From positions 1 through 56,397 of the forward strand of contig JBDTOX010000098.1 in the NCBI GenBank assembly GCA_039933015.1: a DNA stretch of 56,397 bases, given 5' to 3'. How positions within the stretch are numbered: position 1 is the stretch's first letter; every line of letters begins with the position of its first letter. Below are positions 41,255 to 51,073 of this stretch, piece by piece. A program made the translations under genes and the position numbers. Under the pieces are notes generated by a model that searched no databases, was not told the origin of the DNA, and worked only from the letters and a program-made list of their open reading frames with translations. This DNA is from JBDTOX01 sp039933015. GTDB taxonomy: Bacteria; Pseudomonadota; Gammaproteobacteria; Burkholderiales; Methylophilaceae.

Positions 41255-41452
41255 GTATTTTTGATGGGTGGGAAGTGGGGGCGCGTGTTTCTTTTATGGG
41301 TGATAAAATCGCATAAATTTGCCCATTAAGCAATCCATAAATTAGGTCAGGTTGGTGCTTGAGCCTTAAGTATTAAGCGCATTCCCTTTCCTGCCAATGG
41401 CTTGCTGCCGGGTTTTTATTTTGGGTTTCCTAATTAAAGGTGATTACTTCCA

Positions 41453-42457
41453 GTGTCAAGACAACAACAATTACATGACTGGCTTAACAAGGTATTGGCG
41501 GGAGCGCCTTTTTCTTTGACGCCAGCTTCGGCAGATGCCAGTTTTCGTCGCTATTTCCGCGTGGCATTGAATGATCACACCCTGATTGCCATGGATGCGC
41601 CGCCTCCCCAGGAAAATTGCGTGCCATTTGTTCATGTGTCGGAAGTCTTTGCCAAGGCGGGCCTGAACGTGCCGCATGTGCTAGAGCAGGATATGGCACA
41701 AGGTTTTCTGCTATTGAGCGACTTGGGTGATACCACGTTTTTGATGGCGTTGAATCAAGCCGATATGAAAGACAAAGCGGGTGATTTATATCGCGATGCC
41801 TATATGGCTTTGATCAAGATGCAACTGGCTAGTCGGCAGGGGGTGTTTCCTGATTATGACGAAGCCTTGCTCATGCGCGAGATGCAACTATTTCCAGAAT
41901 GGTATGTGGCAAAGCATTTGCAATTGGAGCTGAACGAGGCGCAAAAAGCAGTTCTGCAGAAAACTTTCGCACTCTTGAACAGTAATATTCTGAAACAGGC
42001 GCAGGTCTATGTGCATCGTGACTATCATTCGCGCAATCTCATGGTGTGCGATGTCAATCCGGGCATACTGGATTTTCAGGATGCCGTGTATGGTGCGATT
42101 ACCTATGATCTGGTGTCACTGCTCAAGGATGCTTACATTTATTGGGAAGAAGACCAGGTGCTGGATTGGGCAGTGCGCTATTGGCAAGCTGCCAGGAAGG
42201 CTCATTTGCCAGTACCACAAGACTTTGCGGTGTTCTATCGCGATTTTGAATGGATGGGCGCGCAGCGTCATCTCAAGGTGCTCGGTATTTTCGCAAGGCT
42301 CTATTATCGCGATGGCAAGGAGGGCTATCTGAAAGATATGCCACTGGTTATGGATTACTTGCGCCGCACTTGTGCACGTTATATCGAGCTCAAGCCTTTG
42401 TTGCGCTTGCTGGATGAGCTGCAAGACTTCAAACCTGCCGTGGGTTACACGTTTTAA
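41453..42457 (+). CDS. amgK: N-acetylmuramate/N-acetylglucosamine kinase AmgK
   Basis: A 334-residue aminoglycoside-phosphotransferase-fold sugar kinase. ASFRRYFRV forms the glycine-poor loop, VYVHRDYHSRNLMV is the catalytic Brenner motif (HRDYHSRN), and GILDFQDAVYGAITYDLVSLL the metal motif. Its one-base overlap with murU identifies it as AmgK rather than a drug-resistance kinase. The pair forms the MurNAc-recycling bypass to UDP-MurNAc known from Pseudomonas, where it underlies intrinsic fosfomycin resistance. Start GTG at 41453, AGGTGA upstream. Confidence 0.93.
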   Translation: MSRQQQLHDWLNKVLAGAPFSLTPASADASFRRYFRVALNDHTLIAMDAPPPQENCVPFVHVSEVFAKAGLNVPHVLEQDMAQGFLLLSDLGDTTFLMALNQADMKDKAGDLYRDAYMALIKMQLASRQGVFPDYDEALLMREMQLFPEWYVAKHLQLELNEAQKAVLQKTFALLNSNILKQAQVYVHRDYHSRNLMVCDVNPGILDFQDAVYGAITYDLVSLLKDAYIYWEEDQVLDWAVRYWQAARKAHLPVPQDFAVFYRDFEWMGAQRHLKVLGIFARLYYRDGKEGYLKDMPLVMDYLRRTCARYIELKPLLRLLDELQDFKPAVGYTF

Positions 42458-43131
42458 TGAAAGCCATGATTTTGGCCGCTGGTCGCGGCGAACGCATGCG
42501 CCCGCTGACAGATCACACGCCCAAGCCACTATTGCAGGTTGGCGGTAAAGCATTAATAGTTTGGCATCTGGAGCGTTTATTCGATGCGGGTTTTCGTGAA
42601 ATCATCATTAACCATGCCCATCTTGGTTCGCAGATTGAAGCCGCGCTGGGGAACGGCCAGCGCTGGGGTCTGTCTATCCGATATTCTGCCGAAATAAGCG
42701 CACTGGAGACCGCCGGCGGCATTGCCAATGCGCTGTCTTTACTCGGAGATCAGCCGTTTCTGGTGGTGAATGGGGATGTATTTAGTGATATGGATTTCAG
42801 TAAATTAAAAAGTTCTTTGCATAAAGATAAACTGGCGCATTTGATCTTAGTAGATAATCCACTGCAACACCCGCATGGGGATTTTTCGCTGGATGACACT
42901 CAATTAGCCTTGCACGGTGCGCGCAGGCTTACTTTTTCAGGCATTGCCGTCTATCATCCCGCCTTGTTTGCTGATGTGAAACAAGGCCAGGCAGCCAAGC
43001 TGGCGCCGCTGTTGCAGCTGGCGATTGCGCGAGGCCTGGCTAGTGCCGAGCATTATCAAGGCAAATGGTATGACATCGGAACACCCGAACGTTTGCACGA
43101 TTTGAATCAAGAATTGGAAGCTAGTCAGTGA
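42457..43131 (+). CDS. murU: N-acetylmuramate-1-phosphate uridylyltransferase MurU
   Basis: A 224-residue nucleotidyltransferase. The signature MILAAGRGERMRPLTDHTPKPLL holds the UTP-binding loop and the catalytic Arg and Lys; VVNGDVFSDMD provides the metal Asp; GKWYDIGTPERL ends the protein. It overlaps amgK by one base (TAATG). It converts MurNAc-1-phosphate to UDP-MurNAc in cell-wall recycling. A sugar-1-phosphate guanylyl/uridylyl transferase of other specificity is the alternative. Confidence 0.93.
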   Translation: MKAMILAAGRGERMRPLTDHTPKPLLQVGGKALIVWHLERLFDAGFREIIINHAHLGSQIEAALGNGQRWGLSIRYSAEISALETAGGIANALSLLGDQPFLVVNGDVFSDMDFSKLKSSLHKDKLAHLILVDNPLQHPHGDFSLDDTQLALHGARRLTFSGIAVYHPALFADVKQGQAAKLAPLLQLAIARGLASAEHYQGKWYDIGTPERLHDLNQELEASQ

Positions 43132-43140
43132 AAGAACAGT

Positions 43141-44448
43141 ATGTTTGAAGTCGAACAGTTTCGCGCGCGACGCTTAAGACTTATGCAGAGTATGGGCAGT
43201 GGCGCGGCTTTGATCCCCACGGCGCCGGAAGCCATGCGCAATCGGGACAGTCATTACCCGTATCGTTTTGATAGCTATTTCTACTATCTGACAGGCTTCC
43301 AGGAGCCGGAATCAATGCTGCTGCTGATCGCTGGCGACCAGCCTAAAAGCATATTGTTCTGCCGCGATAAAGATATGGAGCGCGAGATTTGGGATGGGTT
43401 TCGCCATGGCCCGGCAGGCGCGCTCAACGCATTTGGCTTTGATGAAGCCTATTCGATATCACAGTTAGACGAGATGGTGCCCAAGTTCTTGGCTAACCAG
43501 ACACCCCTGTATTACAGCCTGGGCGCTGATGCAGCCTGGGATGCACGTGTGACGCGTTGGTTGAATCAGCTACGTGCCCAAGGCCGTAGCGGTGTCAGGG
43601 CCCCAAGCGAAATCGTGGATATACGTGTGCTGGTCGATGAAATGCGGCTGTTTAAATCCGACTACGAGCTGGACACCATGCGCCGCGCTGCAGAGATTTC
43701 AACAGCTGCACATAAACGCGCCATGCAGATAACGCGACCTCATATGCGGGAGTATGAGGTGGAGGCGGAGTTGTTGCATGAGTTTTACCGCAAAGGTTCC
43801 CAGGCGCCCGCCTATACCTCGATTGTGGCAGGCGGCGCTAATGCATGTGTACTGCACTATATTGCCAATAACGCGCAGCTGAACAGTGGGGATTTGTTGC
43901 TGATAGATGCCGGCTGTGAACTCGATGGCTACGCTTCGGACATAACCCGTACTTTTCCGGTTAATGGCAAATTCAGCGCAGCACAAAAGGATTTATACGA
44001 ACTGGTGCTGGCATCGCAAGCTGCGGCGATTGAGAAAGTTCGCCCGGGCAGCCATTGGAATGAGCCGCATGAAGCCGCCCTGGATGTTTTGATTCGCGGA
44101 TTTATTGATCTTGGCTTATGCATAGGTAGCCCGGAGTCGGTATTGGAGTCTGGCGATTATCGTCGCTTCTACATGCATCGCACCGGTCACTGGTTGGGGT
44201 TGGATGTGCATGACGCGGGAGAGTATAAGCGCGATGGTGAGTGGCGCATGCTGGAGCCCGGCATGACTTTAACAGTGGAACCAGGATGTTATGTACGGCC
44301 AGCGGATAATGTGCCTGAGCATTTCTGGAATATCGGTATTCGGATCGAGGATGACGCACTTGTGACTGCTGATGGATGCGAAATCATTACCGCCGCAGCG
44401 CCTAAGATAGTGGCTGATATTGAAGCTTTAATGGCGCATAACCATTGA
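43141..44448 (+). CDS. pepP: Xaa-Pro aminopeptidase
   Basis: A 435-residue aminopeptidase P. The N-terminal AMP_N domain (RDSHYPYRFDSYFYYLTGFQEPES) precedes an M24 pita-bread domain. Its five metal ligands are seen: Asp in DAGCELDGYASDITR (two), His in HRTGHWLGLDVHD, Glu in TVEPGCYV and Glu in GIRIEDD. It removes N-terminal residues before Pro and is linked to ubiH by a one-base overlap; pepP-ubiH is a conserved pair. Confidence 0.96.
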   Translation: MFEVEQFRARRLRLMQSMGSGAALIPTAPEAMRNRDSHYPYRFDSYFYYLTGFQEPESMLLLIAGDQPKSILFCRDKDMEREIWDGFRHGPAGALNAFGFDEAYSISQLDEMVPKFLANQTPLYYSLGADAAWDARVTRWLNQLRAQGRSGVRAPSEIVDIRVLVDEMRLFKSDYELDTMRRAAEISTAAHKRAMQITRPHMREYEVEAELLHEFYRKGSQAPAYTSIVAGGANACVLHYIANNAQLNSGDLLLIDAGCELDGYASDITRTFPVNGKFSAAQKDLYELVLASQAAAIEKVRPGSHWNEPHEAALDVLIRGFIDLGLCIGSPESVLESGDYRRFYMHRTGHWLGLDVHDAGEYKRDGEWRMLEPGMTLTVEPGCYVRPADNVPEHFWNIGIRIEDDALVTADGCEIITAAAPKIVADIEALMAHNH

Positions 44449-45620
44449 TGAAGCCAGTATCTAACATCTTGATTGTAGGCGGCGGTCCCGTCGGCGCAAC
44501 CTTGGCGCTGGCTTTGCAGACCAAAGGCATCGCTGTCACTATGCTGGAGGCTCGTGAGCAGGGTGCGGCTTACCAGGATCAGCGTGCATTGGCGCTTTCC
44601 TATGGTAGCCGGCTAATTCTGGAACGGCTCGGCTTGTGGCAAGATTTGGAGCCGCAAGCTACGGCCATCAATACCATTCATATTTCTCAACGAGGCAGTT
44701 TTGGCAGAGCCCGTCTGCAAGCCAAAGACCACGGCCAGCCGGCTTTAGGCTATGTGTTGGCCTATGGCGCATTATGCGCTGCTCTGGACAAAGCTTTGTC
44801 CAGATTCAAGGATATACAAGTCATCTACGGGGCAGAAGCTACCGCTATTCAGCCATCATCGGCTGTTGCAACAGTGACGTTTCGACAGGCCAATGTTGAG
44901 CATCATTTAACCAGCACACTTGCAGTGCTCGCCGACGGTGGGCGCAGTCTGGCCGATGTGCCGGGACTCAAACGTGAAACCAGGCACTATGGGCATGATG
45001 CGCTGGTAACCAAAGTACAGTGCGAACTGGGGCATGACCATATTGCCTATGAGCGCTTTACGCCAGCAGGCCCGGTGGCTTTGCTGCCTAATGGCGAGCG
45101 TGATTTTTCACTGGTATGGACAGGAAAGCAGGAGGATGTGAGCCGTTTGCTTGAGCTGGATGATGAGGCATTCCTGACCCGCTTGCATGCACATTTTGGC
45201 GACCGTTTGGGCCGTTTTCTAAAGGTGGACAGGCGCTTAGCTTTCCCACTCAAGCTTTCATACCTGAGCCCAGTGACAGCGCCGCACCTGGTTGTCATCG
45301 GCAATGCAGCGCAGACCATGCACCCCGTTGCGGGACAAGGATTTAACGTAGGCTTGCGTGACGCGTGGGAGCTTTCTGAAAGCATCGCTGTCAACGTGCC
45401 AGCAGCATGGGGTGAGGAAGCCATGTTGAAGACCTATCAGCAAACTCGCAAAGCGGATACCAAAGGGGGGCTTTTGTTTACGGACTTTCTGGTGCATGTT
45501 TTTTCCAATGACATAGGCGGGCTTTCAGGCCTGCGCGCAGCTGGGCTGGGTCTATTGGATATGGTGCAGCCGGTTAAAAACCGCCTGGTTAGCAAAATGA
45601 GTTATGGTTCGCGCGGATAA
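44448..45620 (+). CDS. ubiH: 2-octaprenyl-6-methoxyphenol hydroxylase type (UbiH) monooxygenase
   Basis: A 390-residue FAD monooxygenase of ubiquinone synthesis. The dinucleotide fold GGGPVGATLALAL is at the N-terminus, QRALALSYGS in the substrate domain, and GNAAQTMHPVAGQGFNVGLRDAWEL binds FAD near the end. The ATG at 44448 overlaps the pepP stop. A second hydroxylase of the same family follows, so the two together should cover ring hydroxylations; which position each attacks cannot be read from sequence. Confidence 0.92.
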   Translation: MKPVSNILIVGGGPVGATLALALQTKGIAVTMLEAREQGAAYQDQRALALSYGSRLILERLGLWQDLEPQATAINTIHISQRGSFGRARLQAKDHGQPALGYVLAYGALCAALDKALSRFKDIQVIYGAEATAIQPSSAVATVTFRQANVEHHLTSTLAVLADGGRSLADVPGLKRETRHYGHDALVTKVQCELGHDHIAYERFTPAGPVALLPNGERDFSLVWTGKQEDVSRLLELDDEAFLTRLHAHFGDRLGRFLKVDRRLAFPLKLSYLSPVTAPHLVVIGNAAQTMHPVAGQGFNVGLRDAWELSESIAVNVPAAWGEEAMLKTYQQTRKADTKGGLLFTDFLVHVFSNDIGGLSGLRAAGLGLLDMVQPVKNRLVSKMSYGSRG

Positions 45621-45621
45621 C

Positions 45622-46809
45622 ATGTCAATGAGCACTAAATATGATGTCATTGTCGTAGGTGGCGGATTGGTCGGCGCTGCCTGCGCAATCGCTTTGGCGC
45701 AACAAGGCCTGCAAGTCACTTTGTTTGACAGGAAGCAGCCTGGTGACATCGCTGTAGATGAGGCATGGGATAGCCGAATTTATGCTATCAGCCCAGGCAA
45801 TGTGGCCTGGCTGGAAACATTAGGTGTATGGCATACGCTAGATCAAACGCGAATTTGTGCAATTGAAAGTATGGAGATTTGGGGTGACGCTGCCCCGGCA
45901 GCATCCCACTCGCAGGCCTCGTTGCAATTCAAGGCTTATGACGCAAACGTAACCCATCTTGGTGTGATTGTTGAGAACATGCAGTTGCATCAGGCATTGT
46001 GGTCAAAAATGCGCAAGCTGGGCGTTAACCTGGTGACTGGCATTGAATGCACCACCCTACTGGTGGACGATAACGAAGCGAGGCTGAAGTTGGCTGATGG
46101 ACGGTCTTTTGGCGCCAAGCTGCTAGTGGCTGCTGATGGTGGCAATTCCTGGATACGTACACAAGCAGGTATCTCCGCACAGATTTATGATTATAAGCAA
46201 ATGGGCGTAGTCGCTAATTTTGAGACCGAACTCCCGCATCAGCATATCGCCAGGCAATGGTTCCGCAATGATGGCGTGCTGGCTTGGCTGCCGTTACCGG
46301 GCAATCGAATTTCCATGGTGTGGTCTACCGCAAATGCCAAGTACTTGCTGGGCCTGGAGGCTAAGGCTTTGGCTGAAGAGGTGGCCGGGGCGGGCGGGCG
46401 GGCGCTGGGCACGTTGCGTGTGGTCACGGCCGCTGCGGCCTTCCCCCTCGCCATGCAAACGGCGCATGCACTAGTCAAGCCGCGTCTGGCTTTGGTTGGA
46501 GACGCAGCGCACCTGATTCACCCATTAGCTGGACAGGGAGTGAATCTGGGCTTTCGTGATGTGATTGCTTTGACTGAAACGCTTAGCCAGCGTAATGCTT
46601 ATCAGGATGTCGGTGATGTGACTTTACTGCGCCGCTATGAACGGACGAGAAAGTCCGATATGTTAGCAATGAGGCAGCTGACTCACGGCTTACATCTTTT
46701 ATTTGAGAATGAGCAGCCCCTAGTTAAAAAATTGCGTAACTGGGGCTTGCAATTAACTAACCATCAATCCGCGCTTAAAAAGTATCTAATTAAACAGGCC
46801 GTAATTTAA
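45622..46809 (+). CDS. UbiH/UbiF/VisC-family ubiquinone-biosynthesis hydroxylase
   Basis: A 395-residue FAD monooxygenase similar in plan to its upstream neighbour: GGGLVGAACAIALAQQGL at the N-terminus, WDSRIYAISPGNVAWLETLG and GDAAHLIHPLAGQGVNLGFRDVIAL near the end. The ATG at 45622 directly follows the ubiH stop; another ATG two codons later is possible. The pairing suggests a second step of ubiquinone ring hydroxylation (UbiI, UbiF or UbiM type). Confidence 0.92.
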   Translation: MSMSTKYDVIVVGGGLVGAACAIALAQQGLQVTLFDRKQPGDIAVDEAWDSRIYAISPGNVAWLETLGVWHTLDQTRICAIESMEIWGDAAPAASHSQASLQFKAYDANVTHLGVIVENMQLHQALWSKMRKLGVNLVTGIECTTLLVDDNEARLKLADGRSFGAKLLVAADGGNSWIRTQAGISAQIYDYKQMGVVANFETELPHQHIARQWFRNDGVLAWLPLPGNRISMVWSTANAKYLLGLEAKALAEEVAGAGGRALGTLRVVTAAAAFPLAMQTAHALVKPRLALVGDAAHLIHPLAGQGVNLGFRDVIALTETLSQRNAYQDVGDVTLLRRYERTRKSDMLAMRQLTHGLHLLFENEQPLVKKLRNWGLQLTNHQSALKKYLIKQAVI

Positions 46810-46833
46810 AGCGGGCTTACGAGGAATCAGACA

Positions 46834-47559
46834 ATGTATAAAAAATTAGTTGGAATGATGTTAGCCGCTTTACTTACCAGCAGCGCATTTGCCGATGAGG
46901 CTAGCCTGCGTAAGGCGATAGAGGTCGCTTATCCCAAAGTGCGCGTGGACAGCATCACTAAAACATCTTACGCCGGCTTATATGAAGTGTTTCTGGATGG
47001 TCAGATTGTCTATACTGACGACAAATTCAGTTTTCTAATTGCTGAAGGCCGTCTGATTGAGCCTAAAACCAAACGCGATATTACTGGAGAACGTTTGGAT
47101 GAACTGACTAAAATTGATTTTTCAGCCTTGCCATTGGATCAGGCCATTAAAGTCGTTAAAGGGAATGGTAGTAGAAAATTAGTGGTTTTTTCTGATCCCG
47201 ATTGCCCTTATTGCAAGCGCCTGGAGCAGAAGGAGTTGACTAATATCTCTGATGTGACGGTCTATACCTTTCTTTTTCCGTTAGAACAGCTACATCCCGA
47301 CGCCAAAAACAAATCCAAAGCTATCTGGTGCGCACCTGACCGTGCTAAGGCATGGCAGGATTGGGTGCTAAATGGACAACTGCCTAAAGGCGGTGCCACT
47401 TGTGACACTCCTATCGAAAAACTGGCAGAATTGGGAAGAAAACTTGCCGTGACCAGTACGCCGACCCTGTTTTTTGCCGATGGGAAGCGTATGTTGGGCG
47501 CTTATCCGGCCAAAGACATTGAAAGAGCGATGAGTGCCGTGTCGGCATCAAAAAAATAA
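46834..47559 (+). CDS. dsbC: Thiol:disulfide interchange protein DsbC
   Basis: A 241-residue periplasmic disulfide isomerase. A signal peptide (to SSAFA-DEA) precedes a dimerisation domain (about 25-80), a linker helix and a thioredoxin domain with active site C124-P-Y-C127. A second Cys pair (WCAPDR and TCDTP) and the cis-Pro element TSTPTLFF match DsbC. It corrects wrong disulfides and may help LptD maturation. It follows the ubi hydroxylases by 24 bases and converges with pilC. Confidence 0.95.
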   Translation: MYKKLVGMMLAALLTSSAFADEASLRKAIEVAYPKVRVDSITKTSYAGLYEVFLDGQIVYTDDKFSFLIAEGRLIEPKTKRDITGERLDELTKIDFSALPLDQAIKVVKGNGSRKLVVFSDPDCPYCKRLEQKELTNISDVTVYTFLFPLEQLHPDAKNKSKAIWCAPDRAKAWQDWVLNGQLPKGGATCDTPIEKLAELGRKLAVTSTPTLFFADGKRMLGAYPAKDIERAMSAVSASKK

Positions 47560-47572
47560 GCGGCCGAAATAT

Positions 47573-48787
47573 CTATCCTACCGCTTGGCCCATCTTGAAG
47601 ATGGGCAGATACATGGCGATGACCAGACCGCCAATCAATGTGCCTAAAACAACCATGATGATAGGTTCCATGAGGCTGGAAAGCGCTTCTACGGCATCGT
47701 CAACTTCGGCTTCAAAGAAGTCGGCAACCTTGGAAAGCATGGAGTCCAGTGCGCCTGATTCTTCACCGATTGCGACCATCTGCAAGACCATGTTAGGAAA
47801 GACTTCCGAGTTTTGCATGGACACAGTAAGACTAGTGCCGGTGCTGATTTCACTCTGAATTCTCTTGGTGGCATCATAGTAGACACGATTGCCGGAAGCG
47901 CCAGCCACTGAGTCGAGGGCTTCAACCAATGGTACACCAGCGGCAAACATGGTAGATAAAGTACGGGCAAATCTTGCAATGGTCGCTATTTTTACCAGGT
48001 GTCCAAACAGCGGTAATTTTAATAACAGTCTATCCATGGACGCCTGCATTTTCTCTGAACGCTTCCACGTGTAGAAGAAAAACCATAATGCCCCACCAAT
48101 TGAACCAAAAATAGCCCACCAGTAAGACACAAAAAAATCAGAAATCGACATCACGATCAATGTTGGTGCGGGTAAGTCAGCACCAAAGCTGCTGAAAAGC
48201 TCTTTAAATGCAGGAATCACAAAAATCATGATGACTGCAGTAATTACGAACGCGACAACGATGATTGAGACTGGGTAAAACAAAGCTGATTTGATCTTGC
48301 CTTTAATCGCCAGGATCTTTTCTTTGTATGTTGCCAATCGATCCAACAAGGAATCCAGAATGCCCGCTTGCTCTCCTGCACCTACCAGGTTGCAGAATAA
48401 TGCATCGAAATAAAGGGGGTATTTGCGGAAAGCCTGGCTTAAGCTGCTGCCAGTTTCCACGTCAGCTTTAATATCACCGAGTAATTTGCTTACCGCTGGG
48501 TTGTTATGTCCCTTGCCCACGATATCAAAAGCTTGTAGCAGTGGAACACCGGCTTTCATCATGGTAGCCAGCTGCCGTGTAAAAAGAGTGACGTCCTTGT
48601 CGCTGACTTTTCCACCACTCTTAAAACTGCTCCGTTTGCTAATTTTCAGAACATTGATGCCTTGACGTCTGAGCGTGGCTTTAACAAAAGCCTCTCCACT
48701 GGCCTTCATTTCGCCTTTAGTACGTTTACCTTTTTTGTCTGTTCCTTCCCAGGAATAACTGACTTCTTTATTATCTTTTGCGGCCAT
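47573..48787 (-). CDS. pilC: Type IV pilus inner-membrane platform protein PilC
   Basis: A 404-residue platform protein with two GspF/T2SSF repeats. The first begins FTRQLATMMKAGVPLLQAFDIV (about 70), the second FARTLSTMFAAGVPLVEALDSV (about 273). Each is followed by a GEQAG or GEESG turn, and three membrane helices are expected. It couples the PilB motor to pilin assembly and lies 30 bases after pilB. The usual next gene, the prepilin peptidase pilD, is not here; dsbC comes instead on the other strand. Confidence 0.95.
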   Translation of the reverse strand: MAAKDNKEVSYSWEGTDKKGKRTKGEMKASGEAFVKATLRRQGINVLKISKRSSFKSGGKVSDKDVTLFTRQLATMMKAGVPLLQAFDIVGKGHNNPAVSKLLGDIKADVETGSSLSQAFRKYPLYFDALFCNLVGAGEQAGILDSLLDRLATYKEKILAIKGKIKSALFYPVSIIVVAFVITAVIMIFVIPAFKELFSSFGADLPAPTLIVMSISDFFVSYWWAIFGSIGGALWFFFYTWKRSEKMQASMDRLLLKLPLFGHLVKIATIARFARTLSTMFAAGVPLVEALDSVAGASGNRVYYDATKRIQSEISTGTSLTVSMQNSEVFPNMVLQMVAIGEESGALDSMLSKVADFFEAEVDDAVEALSSLMEPIIMVVLGTLIGGLVIAMYLPIFKMGQAVG

Positions 48788-48817
48788 TGAAGTTCCCTGA
48801 AGTTATTCGCTACCTAT

Positions 48818-50539
48818 TTATTCATTAGTGACAGCCTCAACCTCAGTGATCGAGGTGAGTCCCTGTTTGACTTTCAGTAGGCCAGATTGGCGTAGATCTT
48901 TTACACCTTCTCGTTTTGCCTGGTCTGCGATGTCGTGTGCAGTTCCGTTTTTCATAATTATGCGGCTGATTGCGTCGCTAACCGGCATCACCTGATATAT
49001 ACCGACACGCCCCTTGTAGCCGCCATTGCATAGTTCGCAGCCGCCTTCCTTGGGCCCATATAATTGCCAGCTACCATCCAGGTCGGCTTCGGTAAATCCT
49101 ACACTCAGCATGGCTTCGTCTGGTAATTCAATAGGCACTCTGCAGTTTTTGCATAACTTGCGCGCAAGGCGTTGTGCGGTGATCAGCGATACTGCTGAAG
49201 CAATATTAAAAGGTGCCACGCCCATATTAAGCAGACGTGTCAGTGTCGATGGCGCGTCGTTGGTATGCAGAGTGGAAAGCACCATGTGGCCGGTGGAGGC
49301 GGCTTTGATCGCCATGTCCGCCGTTTCCAGGTCGCGAATTTCGCCAATCATAATGATGTCAGGGTCCTGACGCAGAAAAGATTTTAATGCCGCTGCAAAA
49401 GTGAGCCCTTGTTTGTCGTTGACATTAACCTGATTGATCCCAGGTAACGGAATTTCCACAGGGTCTTCTGCGGTGGAAATATTCACACCAGGGTTGTTCA
49501 AAATGTTGAGGCAGGTATAGAGTGATACGGTTTTTCCAGAACCAGTTGGCCCCGTCACCAGTACTAGTCCATAAGGTCGACTGATGGCACTCAGCAACTC
49601 TTCTTTTTGTTCAGGCTCATAACCCAGTGCTTCAATTCCCAGCTTGGCACTTGCCGGATCAAGAATACGCATGACTATTTTTTCGCCATTAATCAGGGGC
49701 AGCGTGCTCACGCGGAAGTCAATAGTGCGTGTCTTGGAAAGCACTAATTTCATGCGGCCATCCTGGGGTACACGCTTTTCTGAGATATCAAGGTTGGAAA
49801 TTACCTTGATACGAGAAGCCATTTTTTCCTTGATAGCCAAGGGTGGCTGAGCGACTTCGCGTAATTCTCCATCTACACGATATCGTATGCGATAAAACTT
49901 CTCGTATGGCTCAAAATGCAAGTCGGATGCTCCCATGTTGATGGCATCAAGGAGTATCTTTTGAAGATACTTAACGACTGGGGCATCGTCAATTTCGAGT
50001 GCTGGCGCCTCTGCTTCCTGGGCTTGATTTTCACCTTCGATATCCAGGTTAAAGTCATCATCTACCGACAAGGACTGCATGCTGGTATCAGCAGCTTCAG
50101 CAATTTTATTAATCCAATGACTGAGTTTATCGTCTTCTACTACAACTGGCGAGAGCGCCATGCCTACTTGAAATTGCACGTCATCCAGCGCGTGCAAGTT
50201 GGTTGGGTCGGACAATGCGACGAACAGCGTGTTGCCGCGGCTTTGTAATGCCATGACACGGCTGCTTTGCATCAGTTTTATATCGATGCCTTTGGTGGGC
50301 AGGTAGTCGGCATTGAGCGAGTTAAGATCAAAAAGCGGAAAGCCAAAGGCGATGGCAGCGGTTTCGGCTATTTTGGAGGCAGTAATTTTTTTGCTTAGTA
50401 CGAGCTGGGACACCAATGGAGATTGCTGATTAATTGCCAGCGTCTGAATGGCTGCAGCCTCATTTTCAGACAAGAGCTTTTCTTGTACTAACATGCGGGC
50501 AAGTCCGCTCAATTTTGTAGGTAGAGATGCTACGGTCAT
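48818..50539 (-). CDS. pilB: Type IV pilus assembly ATPase PilB
   Basis: A 573-residue extension ATPase. The N-terminal MshEN domain (about 5-150) may bind c-di-GMP. The core has Walker A GPTGSGKT near 340, the Asp box DPVEIPLPG, Walker B IMIGEIRDLETADMA and the His box STLHTNDA. A zinc site of two Cys pairs (CKNC and CELC) follows. It powers pilus extension. It is the first gene of a two-gene operon with pilC, divergent from the cold-shock gene. Confidence 0.96.
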   Translation of the reverse strand: MTVASLPTKLSGLARMLVQEKLLSENEAAAIQTLAINQQSPLVSQLVLSKKITASKIAETAAIAFGFPLFDLNSLNADYLPTKGIDIKLMQSSRVMALQSRGNTLFVALSDPTNLHALDDVQFQVGMALSPVVVEDDKLSHWINKIAEAADTSMQSLSVDDDFNLDIEGENQAQEAEAPALEIDDAPVVKYLQKILLDAINMGASDLHFEPYEKFYRIRYRVDGELREVAQPPLAIKEKMASRIKVISNLDISEKRVPQDGRMKLVLSKTRTIDFRVSTLPLINGEKIVMRILDPASAKLGIEALGYEPEQKEELLSAISRPYGLVLVTGPTGSGKTVSLYTCLNILNNPGVNISTAEDPVEIPLPGINQVNVNDKQGLTFAAALKSFLRQDPDIIMIGEIRDLETADMAIKAASTGHMVLSTLHTNDAPSTLTRLLNMGVAPFNIASAVSLITAQRLARKLCKNCRVPIELPDEAMLSVGFTEADLDGSWQLYGPKEGGCELCNGGYKGRVGIYQVMPVSDAISRIIMKNGTAHDIADQAKREGVKDLRQSGLLKVKQGLTSITEVEAVTNE

Positions 50540-50700
50540 TTAATTTTTTTCGGTGTTTTGTGATTCACTTAGCTGACTACCTATGAGTGGTACAGATGAT
50601 GCACGCTAGTGTTTTTTTTGTAAAGTAGACTGCTGGTTTGAACCTAATCTACTACATCACACATAAAAGCAACAAAGTTAAAATATCCCCTAAAAAAATA

Positions 50701-50729
50701 TTGACTTCTTGCAATAACCTAAGTAAAAA
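50701..50729 (+). promoter_or_regulatory. Candidate promoter and long leader of the cold-shock gene
   Basis: TTGACT (50701-50706) lies 17 bases upstream of TAAAAA (50724-50729). The start would be near 50736 and leave a leader of about 100 bases before the ATG at 50836, in line with cold-shock mRNAs whose long leader controls stability and translation. A purine-rich AAGGAAG precedes the ATG. The rest of the 296-base pilB-csp spacer is AT-rich, with nothing else clear. Confidence 0.38.
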
Positions 50730-50835
50730 AGCGTTCAGGCGTTTGAATTCGAGCTCATTGCAGTCGGCATTGCTGACTTTGGTTCTGAAATACAAACTTT
50801 TGGGGCACCTCCTCTTTGTTAGTAAGGAAGTATAA

Positions 50836-51039
50836 ATGGCAACTGGTACCGTAAAGTGGTTCAATGATTCTAAAGGCTTTGGCTTCATTACCCCCGATGA
50901 TGGGGGCGATGATTTATTCGCTCATTTTTCAGCAATTGTAGAAGCTGGCTACAAGAGCCTTAAAGAAGGTCAACGTGTGAGTTTTGATGTCACCGAAGGC
51001 CAAAAAGGTAAGCAGGCTTCTAACATTCAGAAGGCCTAA
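50836..51039 (+). CDS. CspA-family cold-shock protein
   Basis: A 67-residue single cold-shock domain. It opens MATGTVKWFNDSKGFGFI, which holds RNP1 (KGFGFI), and LFAHFSAI is RNP2. It ends KGKQASNIQKA, as in CspA and CspE types. It binds single-stranded RNA and DNA. It stands alone with its own terminator. Two hairpins follow: one spanning the stop codon (AGAAGGC/GCCTTCT, 51029-51046) and the true terminator. Confidence 0.96.
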   Translation: MATGTVKWFNDSKGFGFITPDDGGDDLFAHFSAIVEAGYKSLKEGQRVSFDVTEGQKGKQASNIQKA

Positions 51040-51073
51040 GCCTTCTTAATGTTAAGTTAGGCAGTCTTCATTT

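Noticed and set aside
50745..50756. GAATTCGAGCTC, identical to the start of a common cloning-vector polylinker
   Set aside because: The match ends after 12 bases and the flanks are native and AT-rich; two adjacent restriction sites by chance explain it better than vector contamination.
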